Virus record (IMG/VR): IMGVR_UViG_3300029258_003599 | Span: 1 to 40,162 of that record | Origin: a virus | Reading direction: 5' to 3' (one strand) | DNA length: 40,162 nucleotides | Shown: positions 30,448-38,987 of the stretch, one piece after another | How positions within the stretch are numbered: position 1 is the stretch's first letter | Layout of the letters: each line of letters opens with the position of its first letter | Program-made: the position numbers and the translations under genes | Notes under the pieces: model-generated | What the model was told of the DNA's origin: nothing | Database searches by the model: none | The model's input: only the letters and a program-made list of their open reading frames with translations

Positions 30448-31803
30448 GTGAATCATCCAATCGAGGTAAAGATACACCTAAATAAGTTTAGGCCGCGTGA
30501 TTATCAGAGGCCTATATTTGAAGCATTTTTTGGTGATCGTTATCGTCGTTTAGTAATAGTTATGTGTAGGCGTGCAGGTAAAGATCTGTGTACGTGGAAT
30601 ATTATTATACGTGAGGCAATTCAAAAGCCTGGTGTTTATTATGTTGTTTATCCAACGTATGCGCAGGGCAAGAAGATTTTATGGTCGTCTGTTACTATTC
30701 AGGGTGAGAGGTTTTTAGATTTTATACCTAAGGAAGTGATTAGTGGTACTAACTCTCAGGAGATGAAGGTAACGTTAACTAATGGATCGATAATACAGAT
30801 TATTGGTTCAGACAATCCAGATAGAATTGTAGGTACAAACCCTTGTGGTGTTGTATTCTCTGAGTATGCGCTCCAAAACCCTCGTATTTATGCCCTTATG
30901 TCTCCTATATTGGCTGCAAATAAGGGCTGGGCTATCTTCCAGTCGACTCCTAGGGGTAAGAATCACTTTTGGGATTTATACCAGCTTGCATTAAACTCTC
31001 CTGAATGGTGGACATGCAGGTTGGGTCTCAATGAAACGCGTCATATAGATCCTGCGGAGATTGATAGGGAGATAGCCGAGGGTTTGATGTCGCCTGACTT
31101 GGTTCAGCAGGAGTATTATGTTTCGTTTGATGCTGGAGTTGAGGGATCATTTTATTGTAAGTACATAGATCGTATGAGATTGAACAACCAGATAGGGGTA
31201 GTTCCGTGGGAGGCTGGGTTTAAGGTTCATACAGCATGGGACATTGGGGTTAGAGACTCGACATCCATTATCTTCTTTCAGGTTATTGGTCAGACTGTCC
31301 GGCTGATTGATTTCTATGAGAAGAACAAAGAGGGGCTAGAACACTATGCCTCATACGTACTATCTAAGCCGTATACGTATGGGAAACATATAGCCCCTCA
31401 TGATATTGCGGTTAAAGAGTTTGGTGGTGGTATGACTCGCATAGAGAAAGCGAAGCAGTTAGGGATAAATTTCACTATAGCTCCAAAGGTTTCGGTCATG
31501 GACGGTATTGAGTCCGTCCGGTCAGCTTTAAGTAAAATATGGATTGATGATAATCGTTGTGCAAAGCTAATAAGAGCACTTGAAAATTATCGTCAAGAGT
31601 ATGATTCGAAGAAGCAAGTTTATAAGGATAATCCTCTTCATGATAAGTATAGTCATGCCGCTGATGCGATGAGATATTTGTGTATATCCTTGCCGAAAAC
31701 ACGCGATGGATTATCAGCAGAAGAATTGGAAAAGTTAAGGCATCAGGCTGTGTATGGTTCTGAGGGTACACTGCCTGATTTTTTCAGGACTAATAAATAC
31801 TAG
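30448..31803 (+). CDS. terL: Terminase large subunit
   Basis: 451 residues from GTG 30448 (AAGGAG five bases upstream). It is the ATP-driven DNA-packaging motor and nuclease. Motifs: Walker A-like CRRAGKD (40-46, with Asp in place of the usual Ser/Thr), Walker B region VVFSEY (135-140), coupling motif FQSTPRGKNHFW (164-175), and RNase H-like nuclease residues D265 (AWDIGVRDS), D319 (APHDIA) and D406 (SHAADAMRY). The size matches podoviral/P22-type large terminases. It precedes the lipoprotein pair and the portal. Confidence 0.92.
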   Translation: MNHPIEVKIHLNKFRPRDYQRPIFEAFFGDRYRRLVIVMCRRAGKDLCTWNIIIREAIQKPGVYYVVYPTYAQGKKILWSSVTIQGERFLDFIPKEVISGTNSQEMKVTLTNGSIIQIIGSDNPDRIVGTNPCGVVFSEYALQNPRIYALMSPILAANKGWAIFQSTPRGKNHFWDLYQLALNSPEWWTCRLGLNETRHIDPAEIDREIAEGLMSPDLVQQEYYVSFDAGVEGSFYCKYIDRMRLNNQIGVVPWEAGFKVHTAWDIGVRDSTSIIFFQVIGQTVRLIDFYEKNKEGLEHYASYVLSKPYTYGKHIAPHDIAVKEFGGGMTRIEKAKQLGINFTIAPKVSVMDGIESVRSALSKIWIDDNRCAKLIRALENYRQEYDSKKQVYKDNPLHDKYSHAADAMRYLCISLPKTRDGLSAEELEKLRHQAVYGSEGTLPDFFRTNKY

Positions 31804-31812
31804 GAGTTAGTT

Positions 31813-32058
31813 ATGAAAAGAAACACTGTAAAAATAGCTGTGTTCTGTTTGGCTAGTGCAGTCATCTTTAGTTCCTGTGTTAAGAAAACTATAGATACTG
31901 CTACAAAGCCAATTCTAAAAACATCTAAGACTATATGGAATTCTTTAAGTTCCTTGTTTACGTGGGAAACCAAGAAAAAGACTTCGGATACTGAAAATGA
32001 ATCTCCTCCAGCATCTGCGTTAGAGGTTGTCAAGAGGAAGTTGGAAAGAGGAAAATAG
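31813..32058 (+). CDS. Small lipoprotein
   Basis: 81 residues, TAGGAG upstream. N-terminal signal of the lipoprotein type: MKRNTVKIAVFCLASAVIFSS, then C22 (IFSSC lipobox). The mature part is short, with TATKPILKTSKTIWNSLSSL, and ends basic. The next gene starts directly at its stop. Lipoprotein plus small membrane protein pairs in phages are often spanins, so this is a candidate outer spanin; proof is lacking. Confidence 0.6.
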   Translation: MKRNTVKIAVFCLASAVIFSSCVKKTIDTATKPILKTSKTIWNSLSSLFTWETKKKTSDTENESPPASALEVVKRKLERGK

Positions 32059-32313
32059 ATGAAGGCCGGGTCTTTGATTTTATTTTTACTTTTTGTGGTA
32101 GTTGGATTGGTTTATTTTGTAGCACCTCCTCAAGAGAAACTTATCCTCCGAGACTCTACAGTTAAAGTTATTGATATTATTAAGGCCCGGGCGAATATTT
32201 TGTGGGACAAGTTTAGGGGTATAGATAGCTATACTTTTGAAGGGGATGAAGAGGAAGAACCTTTTGGTGATGGACAAGATGGAGGTGAGTGGTTGGAGAA
32301 TGGTGTATCATAG
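32059..32313 (+). CDS. Small single-pass membrane protein with acidic tail
   Basis: 84 residues, ATG directly after the stop of the lipoprotein gene. Residues about 5-25 are one hydrophobic helix (LILFLLFVVVGLVYFVAP), then a helical part (STVKVIDIIKARANILWDKF) and an acidic tail (EGDEEEEPFGDGQDGGEW). With the lipoprotein it may span the envelope; function is unproven. Confidence 0.55.
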   Translation: MKAGSLILFLLFVVVGLVYFVAPPQEKLILRDSTVKVIDIIKARANILWDKFRGIDSYTFEGDEEEEPFGDGQDGGEWLENGVS

Positions 32314-32360
32314 TAAAGTAGAGACTGTAGTGAAATCAATTTAATAGCGAGGGTAGAAAT

Positions 32361-34433
32361 ATGCTTTTTCCTGAGTTGGGTCCAGAGTTTTATGAGGAAA
32401 ACGATAATTCACTTCTTGCAAGAATGTCTACCTTTTACAAAGACAGCATTACGATTAACCAATCTTTTTGGGAAGAAGCTCAAGTAGATACGAGGTTTGA
32501 GGCTGGAGATCAAACTTTGTGGACAGACATGTACGGTTTGGTTCCTCAGAATAAGCGTAAGCAGTTTAATTTTAACAGGATACGTCGCGTTATAAACATG
32601 ATATCTGGCTATCAGCGTCAGAATAGAAAGTCTACCATTGTAACTCCAGTTGAAAATGGTGACGCTGAGACTTCCGACCAATTTACTAAAATTTTAATGT
32701 GGATAAACAATCGCGAAGGTGTTCTTGATACTGTTTCGGAATCTTTCCATGGAGCTTTAGTAACAGGGCTAAACTTGATGCAGGTTTGGGTTGATTACAG
32801 AAGCGATCCAGTTTCAGGAAGTATCAAAGTAGACAATTGTGCCCACAACGCTTTTCTCATTGATCCCTTTTTCAGAAAGAAAGATCTTTCTGACTGCAAT
32901 GCTATCTGGAAGAGGTCGTATCTGACTCGTAAGGAAGTCTTATCGCTTCTTCCAGACCAGCATGATGTTGTAATGTCTCTTCCTGCTAAAGAGGAGAGAG
33001 ACGGCAAGTTTAATTACATGCCAGAGTCGTTCAATGTTGGGCCAAAGAATTTAATGATGTACGACGAGTACTATTACAGGGACTATAGAAATCAGCGCAT
33101 CTTAATCGACACCGTTACAGGTGAAACAATGGAGTGGACTTCAAATGACGAGGATGCATTAAAAGAGTACTTAAGATACTATCCTCAGGTTACTGTTTCT
33201 GAGGCTGAGGTTCCAACTGTCAGGGTAGCCATTGTTGTTCAGGGCAAAGTAATGTATGACGGGCCTAATCCTATGGGTATAGATAAGTATCCATTCGTTC
33301 CAGTTTTTGGTTATTACAATCCACAAATGTCTGACTATTCATGGCGAATACAGGGTGTAGTAAGAGGGTTAAGGGATGCTCAATATCTGTACAACAGAAG
33401 AAAAGTTATTGAATTAGATATCTTGGAGAGTCAAATAAATTCTGGGTTCAAGTACAAGATTGATTCGCTGGTTAACCCAAAGGATGTATTTCTTTCTGGT
33501 CAGGGGAGAGGCCTAGCTCTCAAGCAAGATGCTCAAATGACAGACGTGGAACAGATTCTTCCTCCACAAATACCACCGTCAATGATTCAATTGTCTGAGT
33601 TGTTAGGAAAAGAGATACAAGAGATTTCAGGAGTTAATGAGGAGTTGCTTGGATCTGCTACTGATGATAAAGCCGGAATACTTTCAATGTTAAGGCAGGG
33701 AGCTGGACTGACAACGCTGCAGATTCTTTTTGATCAGCTAGATAGGTCTCAGAAATTATTGGGTGGTTTAATGGTGGATATAGTACAGGCCAACTTCACG
33801 CCTGGTAAAGTAGCTAAGATTATAGAGGATGAGCCAACCCATCAGTTCTACAATAAGGCTTTTGGAAAGTATGATGCAGCGATTGAAGAAGGTATCAATA
33901 CAACAACTCAAAGACAGATGCAGTTCGCCCAATTGCTGCACTTGAAGGAAGCTGGGCTTCCTATTCCAGATAGTGTAATTATAGAGGCTGCAACTATTCA
34001 AAATAAGAAAGATCTTATCGAAACTATTGAGAATCAGGCTAAGCAGGAGCAAGAAGCTCAACAAATGCAGCAGCAGCTTGAGTTGCAACAAGTTCAGGCA
34101 AACATTGAGCTTGCTAAAGCGAAGACCGTTGCAGACCAGGGGCTTGGAGTTGAGAGGGTAAGTAGAGTTGAAGAGAATAAGGCGCTTGCAGTTGAAAGAA
34201 GGGCTGAAGCTCAGAAGGATAGGGCTCAAGGTCTTCTCAATCTGGTTAAGACCATGCAAGAGATAGACGATATAGATTTAACTCAGCTCGAGAAGCTTAT
34301 CTCTATATCTAGGATGCTTTCAGAAAAAGAGGAAGCAAGAAATGTTAAAGAAGGCGGCAAAGGATTGCAGTCCATTGCAGGTGCGATGAAAAGGGCTCAA
34401 GCGTCAACGAGTCAAACATCCGAGTTAGGTTAG
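32361..34433 (+). CDS. Portal protein (P22-like)
   Basis: 690 residues (P22 portal about 725). Forms the dodecameric DNA gate. Early motifs SFWEEAQVDTRFEAGDQTLW (about 34-53), FNFNRIRRVINMISGYQRQN and FHGALVTGLNLMQVWVDY are typical of P22/podoviral portals. SGVNEELLGSATDDKAG and LRQGAGLTTLQILFDQLDRS mark the later conserved part. About 540-620 is a Gln-rich coiled coil, the barrel region. It follows the terminase genes as usual. Confidence 0.9.
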   Translation: MLFPELGPEFYEENDNSLLARMSTFYKDSITINQSFWEEAQVDTRFEAGDQTLWTDMYGLVPQNKRKQFNFNRIRRVINMISGYQRQNRKSTIVTPVENGDAETSDQFTKILMWINNREGVLDTVSESFHGALVTGLNLMQVWVDYRSDPVSGSIKVDNCAHNAFLIDPFFRKKDLSDCNAIWKRSYLTRKEVLSLLPDQHDVVMSLPAKEERDGKFNYMPESFNVGPKNLMMYDEYYYRDYRNQRILIDTVTGETMEWTSNDEDALKEYLRYYPQVTVSEAEVPTVRVAIVVQGKVMYDGPNPMGIDKYPFVPVFGYYNPQMSDYSWRIQGVVRGLRDAQYLYNRRKVIELDILESQINSGFKYKIDSLVNPKDVFLSGQGRGLALKQDAQMTDVEQILPPQIPPSMIQLSELLGKEIQEISGVNEELLGSATDDKAGILSMLRQGAGLTTLQILFDQLDRSQKLLGGLMVDIVQANFTPGKVAKIIEDEPTHQFYNKAFGKYDAAIEEGINTTTQRQMQFAQLLHLKEAGLPIPDSVIIEAATIQNKKDLIETIENQAKQEQEAQQMQQQLELQQVQANIELAKAKTVADQGLGVERVSRVEENKALAVERRAEAQKDRAQGLLNLVKTMQEIDDIDLTQLEKLISISRMLSEKEEARNVKEGGKGLQSIAGAMKRAQASTSQTSELG

Positions 34434-34525
34434 AGGTATTATACCTTGATGTGTGTTTAGCTTTATGAGTTGTTTTACCCCGTTACAAGTTAATGTCACA
34501 TCAGTTTCCAAAGAAAGGGCATATT

Positions 34526-34756
34526 ATGCCAAAGAAGAGATACTATAGTTCGAAATCCGGCACACAGGGTGGAGAGATGATTTCAGGAGCTTCAAGAGGG
34601 CAAGCTTTGATGCCTCAAGAAGTTATCATGAGGGCATATCCAAAGTCTGATGCATATCTAAATGAAAACATCAATGATGGTATGAGCGGAATAGATGTGC
34701 AGAAACGTGCTGATGGTAGAGATATGAAGAAAGATCTTTCTCCTACCAAGTATTAA
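34526..34756 (+). CDS. Small virion-region protein (hypothetical)
   Basis: 76 residues from ATG 34526 (AAAGGG upstream); an ATG at 34493 lacks a ribosome site. Basic start (MPKKRYYSSKSGTQ), then a polar part with GASRGQALMPQEVIMRAYPK. Small proteins like this lie between portal and scaffold genes in related phages. Function unknown. Confidence 0.55.
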   Translation: MPKKRYYSSKSGTQGGEMISGASRGQALMPQEVIMRAYPKSDAYLNENINDGMSGIDVQKRADGRDMKKDLSPTKY

Positions 34757-34828
34757 TGTCGCTTCATTACTACTCAGTCGTCGTGGGGGTAGCTTTTAAA
34801 GAGCGCCCCTGCGATATAAGGAAAAAAT

Positions 34829-35038
34829 ATGCCAATTAATGTTAGAAAAGATGACAAAGCTCGAAGAATAGCGCTTAACATTTTGGGTCCACCATCGTGC
34901 GGGCTTGCTGATTCGTCAGGAAAAAAGAAGAGGTATATACGTAAGAAAGAAAAGGAGACGTATGCCGAAAAAAAATACCAACAAAGGCTCGAAGGTGAAA
35001 AAATCAACAACCTACAAGAAGCGGGCTTCCGCTGGTAA
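34829..35038 (+). CDS. Small basic protein overlapping the next gene
   Basis: 69 residues, AAGGA before the ATG. Highly charged and basic (KKKRYIRKKEKETYAEKKYQ). Its last 77 bases overlap the start of 34962-35318 in another frame. Good ribosome sites on both genes support true overlap, but one of them could be spurious. Confidence 0.45.
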   Translation: MPINVRKDDKARRIALNILGPPSCGLADSSGKKKRYIRKKEKETYAEKKYQQRLEGEKINNLQEAGFRW

Positions 35039-35318
35039 AAAAGTTTCTGTTGCAAAAGGAGTTAAGGTTACTAGGGCTGCAGAGAAAAAGATGGAGAAGA
35101 AAGCTGGTTCATCAAATGTTGGAGAATATAAAAAGGTTTCTCCAAAAGAGTTTGCTGGTTCTGCAGGAGGCGCATCAAAATACTCTTTTCCAATAAACAC
35201 TCGCAAAAGAGCCATAGCCGCGTTAGCTTATGCACGAAATGCTCCTAATCCTGAAGGAATTAGGAAGAAGGTTTATGCCAAATACCCAGACCTTAATCCA
35301 AAAAACAATAAGAAGTAA
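34962..35318 (+). CDS. Small basic virion-region protein with conserved helical C-terminus
   Basis: 118 residues from ATG 34962 (AAAGGAG four bases upstream); an upstream in-frame start at 34905 has weaker support. Very Lys-rich N-terminus. The C-terminus FPINTRKRAIAALAYARNAP, then IRKKVYAKYPDL, fits a small helix-turn domain found in many phage head-region proteins (xPIxxxxxAxxALAxxx...Kxyakfp). Probably virion-associated. Confidence 0.6.
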   Translation: MPKKNTNKGSKVKKSTTYKKRASAGKKVSVAKGVKVTRAAEKKMEKKAGSSNVGEYKKVSPKEFAGSAGGASKYSFPINTRKRAIAALAYARNAPNPEGIRKKVYAKYPDLNPKNNKK

Positions 35319-35323
35319 TAAGC

Positions 35324-35470
35324 ATGTCAAAAGAAGATAAGGAGAGTCCGAAAGAAAGGATTCTTAGGATGTTGATACGTATTTTAAGATTATTTCTTAA
35401 GTTTTTTGAAAGCCGAGTTTTAAAGGCTAAAGAAAAGCGTATAGCCAGAAGGATGGATAGGAAAAAGTAG
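35324..35470 (+). CDS. 48-residue cationic amphipathic peptide
   Basis: Starts at ATG 35324, five bases after the previous stop, and ends TAG at 35470. After a charged start it has RILRMLIRILRLFLKFF, a strongly amphipathic or hydrophobic basic helix, then a Lys/Arg tail (KAKEKRIARRMDRKK). The ribosome site is weak; an internal ATG at 35369 has AGG upstream. It could be membrane active; function unknown. Confidence 0.4.
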   Translation: MSKEDKESPKERILRMLIRILRLFLKFFESRVLKAKEKRIARRMDRKK

Positions 35471-35483
35471 AGTTAGGAGAAGC

Positions 35484-35984
35484 GTGGGAAAAGTAGAGTT
35501 TAGTAAGCCAAAGAAGACTGTTGGTGCTCATTACGTTGATTTGGCAACAAAGGATCCTGGCACTCATAGTGCTACAGATCAGATGAGAGAGCAGTTAACT
35601 GATTACGAGAAGAACATTCATGAGTGTGTTCAATCTAATTTAGATAAGTTTCCAGATGATTTTTATGTTGTGTGTCTAACGAAAAAAGAACGGCTAATGG
35701 AAAAAGTATTTCGCGGTTACTTTTTTGCTAGGCAGTCGTGTCCTACGCCAGATTATGATCAAGTTGTTTATAGGTACATAAAAGAAGATGATAAGTTAGA
35801 GTTTCTTTGGGTAATTCCTGATGCAGCCTCAGTTCGTTTTATGAAGAACAATACTACCTCTGTACCTCCAGAAAAATATGGTTTATTAAACTTCGTATTA
35901 CAATTTGCAGATGGAAGTTTGTTGCGTTTATCAAAGAAACTTAATGGTGAAAAAAAAGGCTCAAACATAATAGAGAAAAGGTAG
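35484..35984 (+). CDS. Conserved phage protein of unknown function (head region)
   Basis: 166 residues from GTG 35484 (TAGGAGAAG upstream). Segments FYVVCLTKKERLMEKVFRGY, FFARQSCPTPDYDQVVYRY and LEFLWVIPDA recur in proteins encoded just before scaffold and capsid genes of many podoviruses. The role is unknown. It ends three bases before the scaffold start. Confidence 0.65.
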   Translation: MGKVEFSKPKKTVGAHYVDLATKDPGTHSATDQMREQLTDYEKNIHECVQSNLDKFPDDFYVVCLTKKERLMEKVFRGYFFARQSCPTPDYDQVVYRYIKEDDKLEFLWVIPDAASVRFMKNNTTSVPPEKYGLLNFVLQFADGSLLRLSKKLNGEKKGSNIIEKR

Positions 35985-35987
35985 AGT

Positions 35988-36695
35988 ATGAACGAAGAGA
36001 ATTTACAGGAAGCTGCTGTAGAGCAGCAAGATACTGTTCTTGAGGAGGTTAACACTCAAGAACCAGCTCAGGCTCAGCCAGACAACTCGGCAAGTGCTAA
36101 CATTGTTAGGCTTAGAGAGGCAAAAGAAAAAGCTGAAAAGGAGCGTGAGCAATTAAGGCTACAACTAGAAGACATGCAGCGTAAGATGCAAACTAAGCAA
36201 GAGCCTGAACAAGAAGAACTTGAGTATGGAGATGAAGATTTTGTTGAAGGAAGAATTCTAAAGAAAGAATTAGATTCTGTTAAGAAGCAACTTGATGCTT
36301 ACAAAACTCAGCAGGCACAACAAAGTGATGAAGATCGTCTTATGAGAACTTATCCTGACTTCTCCAGGGTTGCATGTGATGATAACCTAAGAAGGCTCCG
36401 AGAGATGGATCCTGAGACGGCTGATACTATTGCTAAGTCGACAGCATCTCTATATACCCGCGGCGCAGCAGCATATAAAAGAATTAAAGAGTTGGGTATA
36501 TTTGTTGAGGATACTCATCAGAAAGATAGAGCTAAGGCGCAGGAGAATATTTCTAAGCCAAGGCCATCAAATTCAGTTTCTCCACAACAGGGCGATAGTC
36601 CATTGTCTATGGCTAATGCTTTTGCTAATGGACTAACCCCTGAGTTAAAGAAGCAACTGTGGAAAGAGATGCAAGAAGCATCTAAACGTATCTAG
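35988..36695 (+). CDS. Scaffolding protein (putative)
   Basis: 235 residues. Gln/Glu-rich N-terminus, a coiled coil at about 35-110 (RLREAKEKAEKEREQLRLQL; LKKELDSVKKQLDAY), Pro/Ser linker, and a short basic C-terminal helix (LTPELKKQLWKEMQEASKR) of the type that binds capsid protein. The gene lies directly before the major capsid gene. Size, composition and place all fit a scaffold. Confidence 0.75.
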   Translation: MNEENLQEAAVEQQDTVLEEVNTQEPAQAQPDNSASANIVRLREAKEKAEKEREQLRLQLEDMQRKMQTKQEPEQEELEYGDEDFVEGRILKKELDSVKKQLDAYKTQQAQQSDEDRLMRTYPDFSRVACDDNLRRLREMDPETADTIAKSTASLYTRGAAAYKRIKELGIFVEDTHQKDRAKAQENISKPRPSNSVSPQQGDSPLSMANAFANGLTPELKKQLWKEMQEASKRI

Positions 36696-36716
36696 GACTA
36701 CTATAAACCTCCTAAC

Positions 36717-36770
36717 GAGGTTGCGTGCGGCTGCTGAGCATACTATCTCCTCCGGCCGCACGCCTCTTTT
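36717..36770 (+). terminator. Hairpin terminator between scaffold and capsid genes
   Basis: GCGTGCGGC (36723-36731) pairs with GCCGCACGC (36755-36763) around a 23-base loop. GAG (36717-36719) can extend the pairing with CTC (36764-36766), followed by TTTT. It probably lowers read-through so that the capsid gene relies on its own promoter. Confidence 0.65.
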
Positions 36771-36781
36771 AGTGAAAATGA

Positions 36782-36811
36782 TTGCACATACTTTGACGCA
36801 GTAGTTATACT
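36782..36811 (+). promoter_or_regulatory. Promoter for the major capsid gene
   Basis: TTGCAC (36782-36787), 18 bases, TATACT (36806-36811). It is followed by a leader of about 140 bases before the capsid ATG (36959). A second TTGACG lies at 36793-36798 without a good -10. Confidence 0.6.
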
Positions 36812-36845
36812 AAATATGCGTAAGGGGATTCGCGCCCTCAAGTCA

Positions 36846-36886
36846 GACGTATGGGATTCGTCACCCCGGACGTATGAGACTCGTCA
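36846..36886 (+). repeat. Two tandem 18-bp dyad units in the capsid leader
   Basis: GACGTATGGGATTCGTCA (36846-36863) and GACGTATGAGACTCGTCA (36869-36886) differ at two bases and are spaced 23 bp. Each has GACG/CGTC ends able to form a small hairpin. They lie downstream of the promoter, so they would be in the mRNA leader. They could be protein-binding DNA or RNA sites. Confidence 0.65.
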
Positions 36887-36958
36887 ACTCATTGGTAGTT
36901 GTTTTTGTACTATTCGTAGTGCAATTATTTGTTTGTTTTAATCATTAAGGATTACCTT

Positions 36959-37906
36959 ATGGCTATTACAACGACGAGTGTTCTGCCAGCGCCGGTTCAA
37001 CAAAGTTTCTCCATGAAGCTTCTTGCTGTTCCGGTTCCTAATATGATCCACAAAATAGCCGCAGTTAAGAAAACTATGCCTGCTAAAGGTGGAACTACAC
37101 TTAGGATGCGCAGATATAATCCGTTGGACACAGCAATGGTTCCTTTGGGAAACACTGGTGTGACTCCTCCAGCACAACAGCTCACGGCTGTTAATATCGA
37201 TGCTGAGATCTCTTTTTATGGAACATATATTCAATTGAATGAGCAAGTTACTCTGCAGAATCAGGACCCTGTCTTGAATGAAGCAGCAAAGAGGCTTGGC
37301 GTTTCTCTTCGGCAAACCGAAGATCAATTGACAAGAGATATGTTGGCAGCAACCGCTTCGTTTATTAACTGTGTAGGCGGTGTAAACGGTGATAACCCAA
37401 CAGAGATAACTAGATCTGATGTAGATACTGTTATAAGAACTCTTCTTACAGCCGATGCTTACACAATTATGGACAACATTGAAGGTGAAGATAAGTTTGG
37501 TACAGCCCCTGTAAGGGATGCGTATTTTGCGTTATGTAACACTGAACTTACCGGAGAATTAGACGCTGTTTCTGGGTTTATCAACAAGAACCAATACCCA
37601 TCTCCTATGAACGCTCTTCGTTCAGAGTGGGGTGCAATTAGCAATCTACGTTTCTTGGTTTCTTCTATTGGCTCTAAAACAGCTAGTGGATCTAGTCTTG
37701 GTGAAGATGTCTACAATATTTTCTGTGTTGGTATGGAAGCTTTTGCGTGTGTTGAGCAAGATCAATATTCTGCTCAGTTCATCTATCGTCCGCCGATATA
37801 TGACGGCCCACTCGCCCTTAATGCTTCTGTTGGATATAAGTTTGCTGAAGTTCCTCGCATCTTGAATGATGAGTGGATCATCAACTTACGCGCAACATTA
37901 GGTTAA
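36959..37906 (+). CDS. Major capsid protein (N4-gp56 family type)
   Basis: 315 residues from ATG 36959 (AAGG upstream); a TTG at 36929 is a less likely start. HK97-fold capsid of the N4-gp56-like type: MAITTTSVLPAPVQQSFSMK, IHKIAAVKKTMPAKGGTTLR, then QLTRDMLAATASFINCVGG, FINKNQYPSPMNALRSEWGA and a C-terminal IYDGPLALNASVGYKF with ILNDEWIINLRATLG. Preceded by the scaffold, its own promoter and a structured leader. Confidence 0.85.
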   Translation: MAITTTSVLPAPVQQSFSMKLLAVPVPNMIHKIAAVKKTMPAKGGTTLRMRRYNPLDTAMVPLGNTGVTPPAQQLTAVNIDAEISFYGTYIQLNEQVTLQNQDPVLNEAAKRLGVSLRQTEDQLTRDMLAATASFINCVGGVNGDNPTEITRSDVDTVIRTLLTADAYTIMDNIEGEDKFGTAPVRDAYFALCNTELTGELDAVSGFINKNQYPSPMNALRSEWGAISNLRFLVSSIGSKTASGSSLGEDVYNIFCVGMEAFACVEQDQYSAQFIYRPPIYDGPLALNASVGYKFAEVPRILNDEWIINLRATLG

Positions 37907-37919
37907 GAAAGGAGTAGAT

Positions 37920-38936
37920 ATGGCAGACAATACAATAATCCAACAAGGTTCGTTCACTTCTGATGGTACGGATAAGATCATCGCACTTAGATCTGATGTT
38001 GACTGGGTTAAGGTTTATAACTTAACAAACATAGCAGCATCAACTCAGTGGGCTGGATGTACATGGTACTGGCAACGTGAGATGGATCAAGATGATGCGG
38101 TTACTGAATTTCATGCAGCTGCATCGCAAGTAACATCTCTTTCAACTTCAGCTGTTGGATATAATGGTGCAACTTATAGGGGTATTACTCTTATAGATTC
38201 ATCTGACAGAACTCCAGGAGCTGCGGTTGCAGTTACAGCAGGTACTAACACAACAACTCCTGTTTATAGCACAGCTGATACAGGAACAATGGCTAACGGT
38301 GCTATTGTAAGGATTCAAGACACTGACCAAGTGAACCTTAACGGTTTAGATTTTTCGGTTGACACTGTTACAACAGATACCAGTTTTGCTTTAGCTAACA
38401 CACTTGCTACAGCACCTGGAATCATTGCTGGAACAGGAACATATCGGATAATCGCAGCCAATAGAACAATCTATGACATGTTCTATCCAAGAAGTCGTGT
38501 TATTTCCGCGATTTCACAAGCTGCAAGTGGTGTAGTTCGAACGCTTGTTGATCATGGTTATACAGCAGGACAGAAAGTTAGGTTCAAAGTTCCTTCGTCA
38601 GCAGGAATGGATGAGCTTGACGGTCAAATTGCAACAATTACAGCAGTAAGTGTTAATACAATTACCGTAGATATTGACACAAGTGCTTATACAGCATTCA
38701 CATTCCCAACATATGCTGTAGGAGCTTATACACCTCCTCAAGTTATACCTATCGGTGAGGCAGCAACATCAACGTATGCAAATACACTTGATGATGCGAC
38801 TGTAAACACTGGCTTCATAGGTATGATTCTAGGAACAAGTGGAGACGCAGCAGTTGCTCTTGGAAGTCCAGGTGGAACAACAAACGATGTAATTAAGTGG
38901 GTAGCGGGTAAATCATTCGCAACAGATCTTACTTAA
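37920..38936 (+). CDS. Virion structural protein following the capsid gene
   Basis: 338 residues, AAGGAG before the ATG. N-terminus FTSDGTDKIIALRSDVDWVK, central beta-rich part, and about 200-265 with VRTLVDHGYTAGQKVRFKVP and MDELDGQIATITAVSVNTIT, a beta module often labelled FCCH-like in phage structural proteins. Probably a head decoration or head-tail protein of the N4-type capsid neighbourhood. Confidence 0.65.
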   Translation: MADNTIIQQGSFTSDGTDKIIALRSDVDWVKVYNLTNIAASTQWAGCTWYWQREMDQDDAVTEFHAAASQVTSLSTSAVGYNGATYRGITLIDSSDRTPGAAVAVTAGTNTTTPVYSTADTGTMANGAIVRIQDTDQVNLNGLDFSVDTVTTDTSFALANTLATAPGIIAGTGTYRIIAANRTIYDMFYPRSRVISAISQAASGVVRTLVDHGYTAGQKVRFKVPSSAGMDELDGQIATITAVSVNTITVDIDTSAYTAFTFPTYAVGAYTPPQVIPIGEAATSTYANTLDDATVNTGFIGMILGTSGDAAVALGSPGGTTNDVIKWVAGKSFATDLT

Positions 38937-38945
38937 TTGATTGTA

Positions 38946-38971
38946 TTAAGGGAGGGGAGACTCTCCCTTAA
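38946..38971 (+). terminator. Intergenic hairpin after the 338-residue structural gene
   Basis: TTAAGGGAG (38946-38954) and CTCCCTTAA (38963-38971) form a 9-bp stem with an 8-base loop. No T run follows, so it is perhaps an RNA-stability or attenuation element between virion genes. Confidence 0.5.
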
Positions 38972-38987
38972 AATATAAAGGAGTATT

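Noticed and set aside
36929-36958. TTG at 36929 as capsid start
   Set aside because: It would add ten hydrophobic residues. ATG 36959 has AAGG at proper distance and gives the usual N-terminus.
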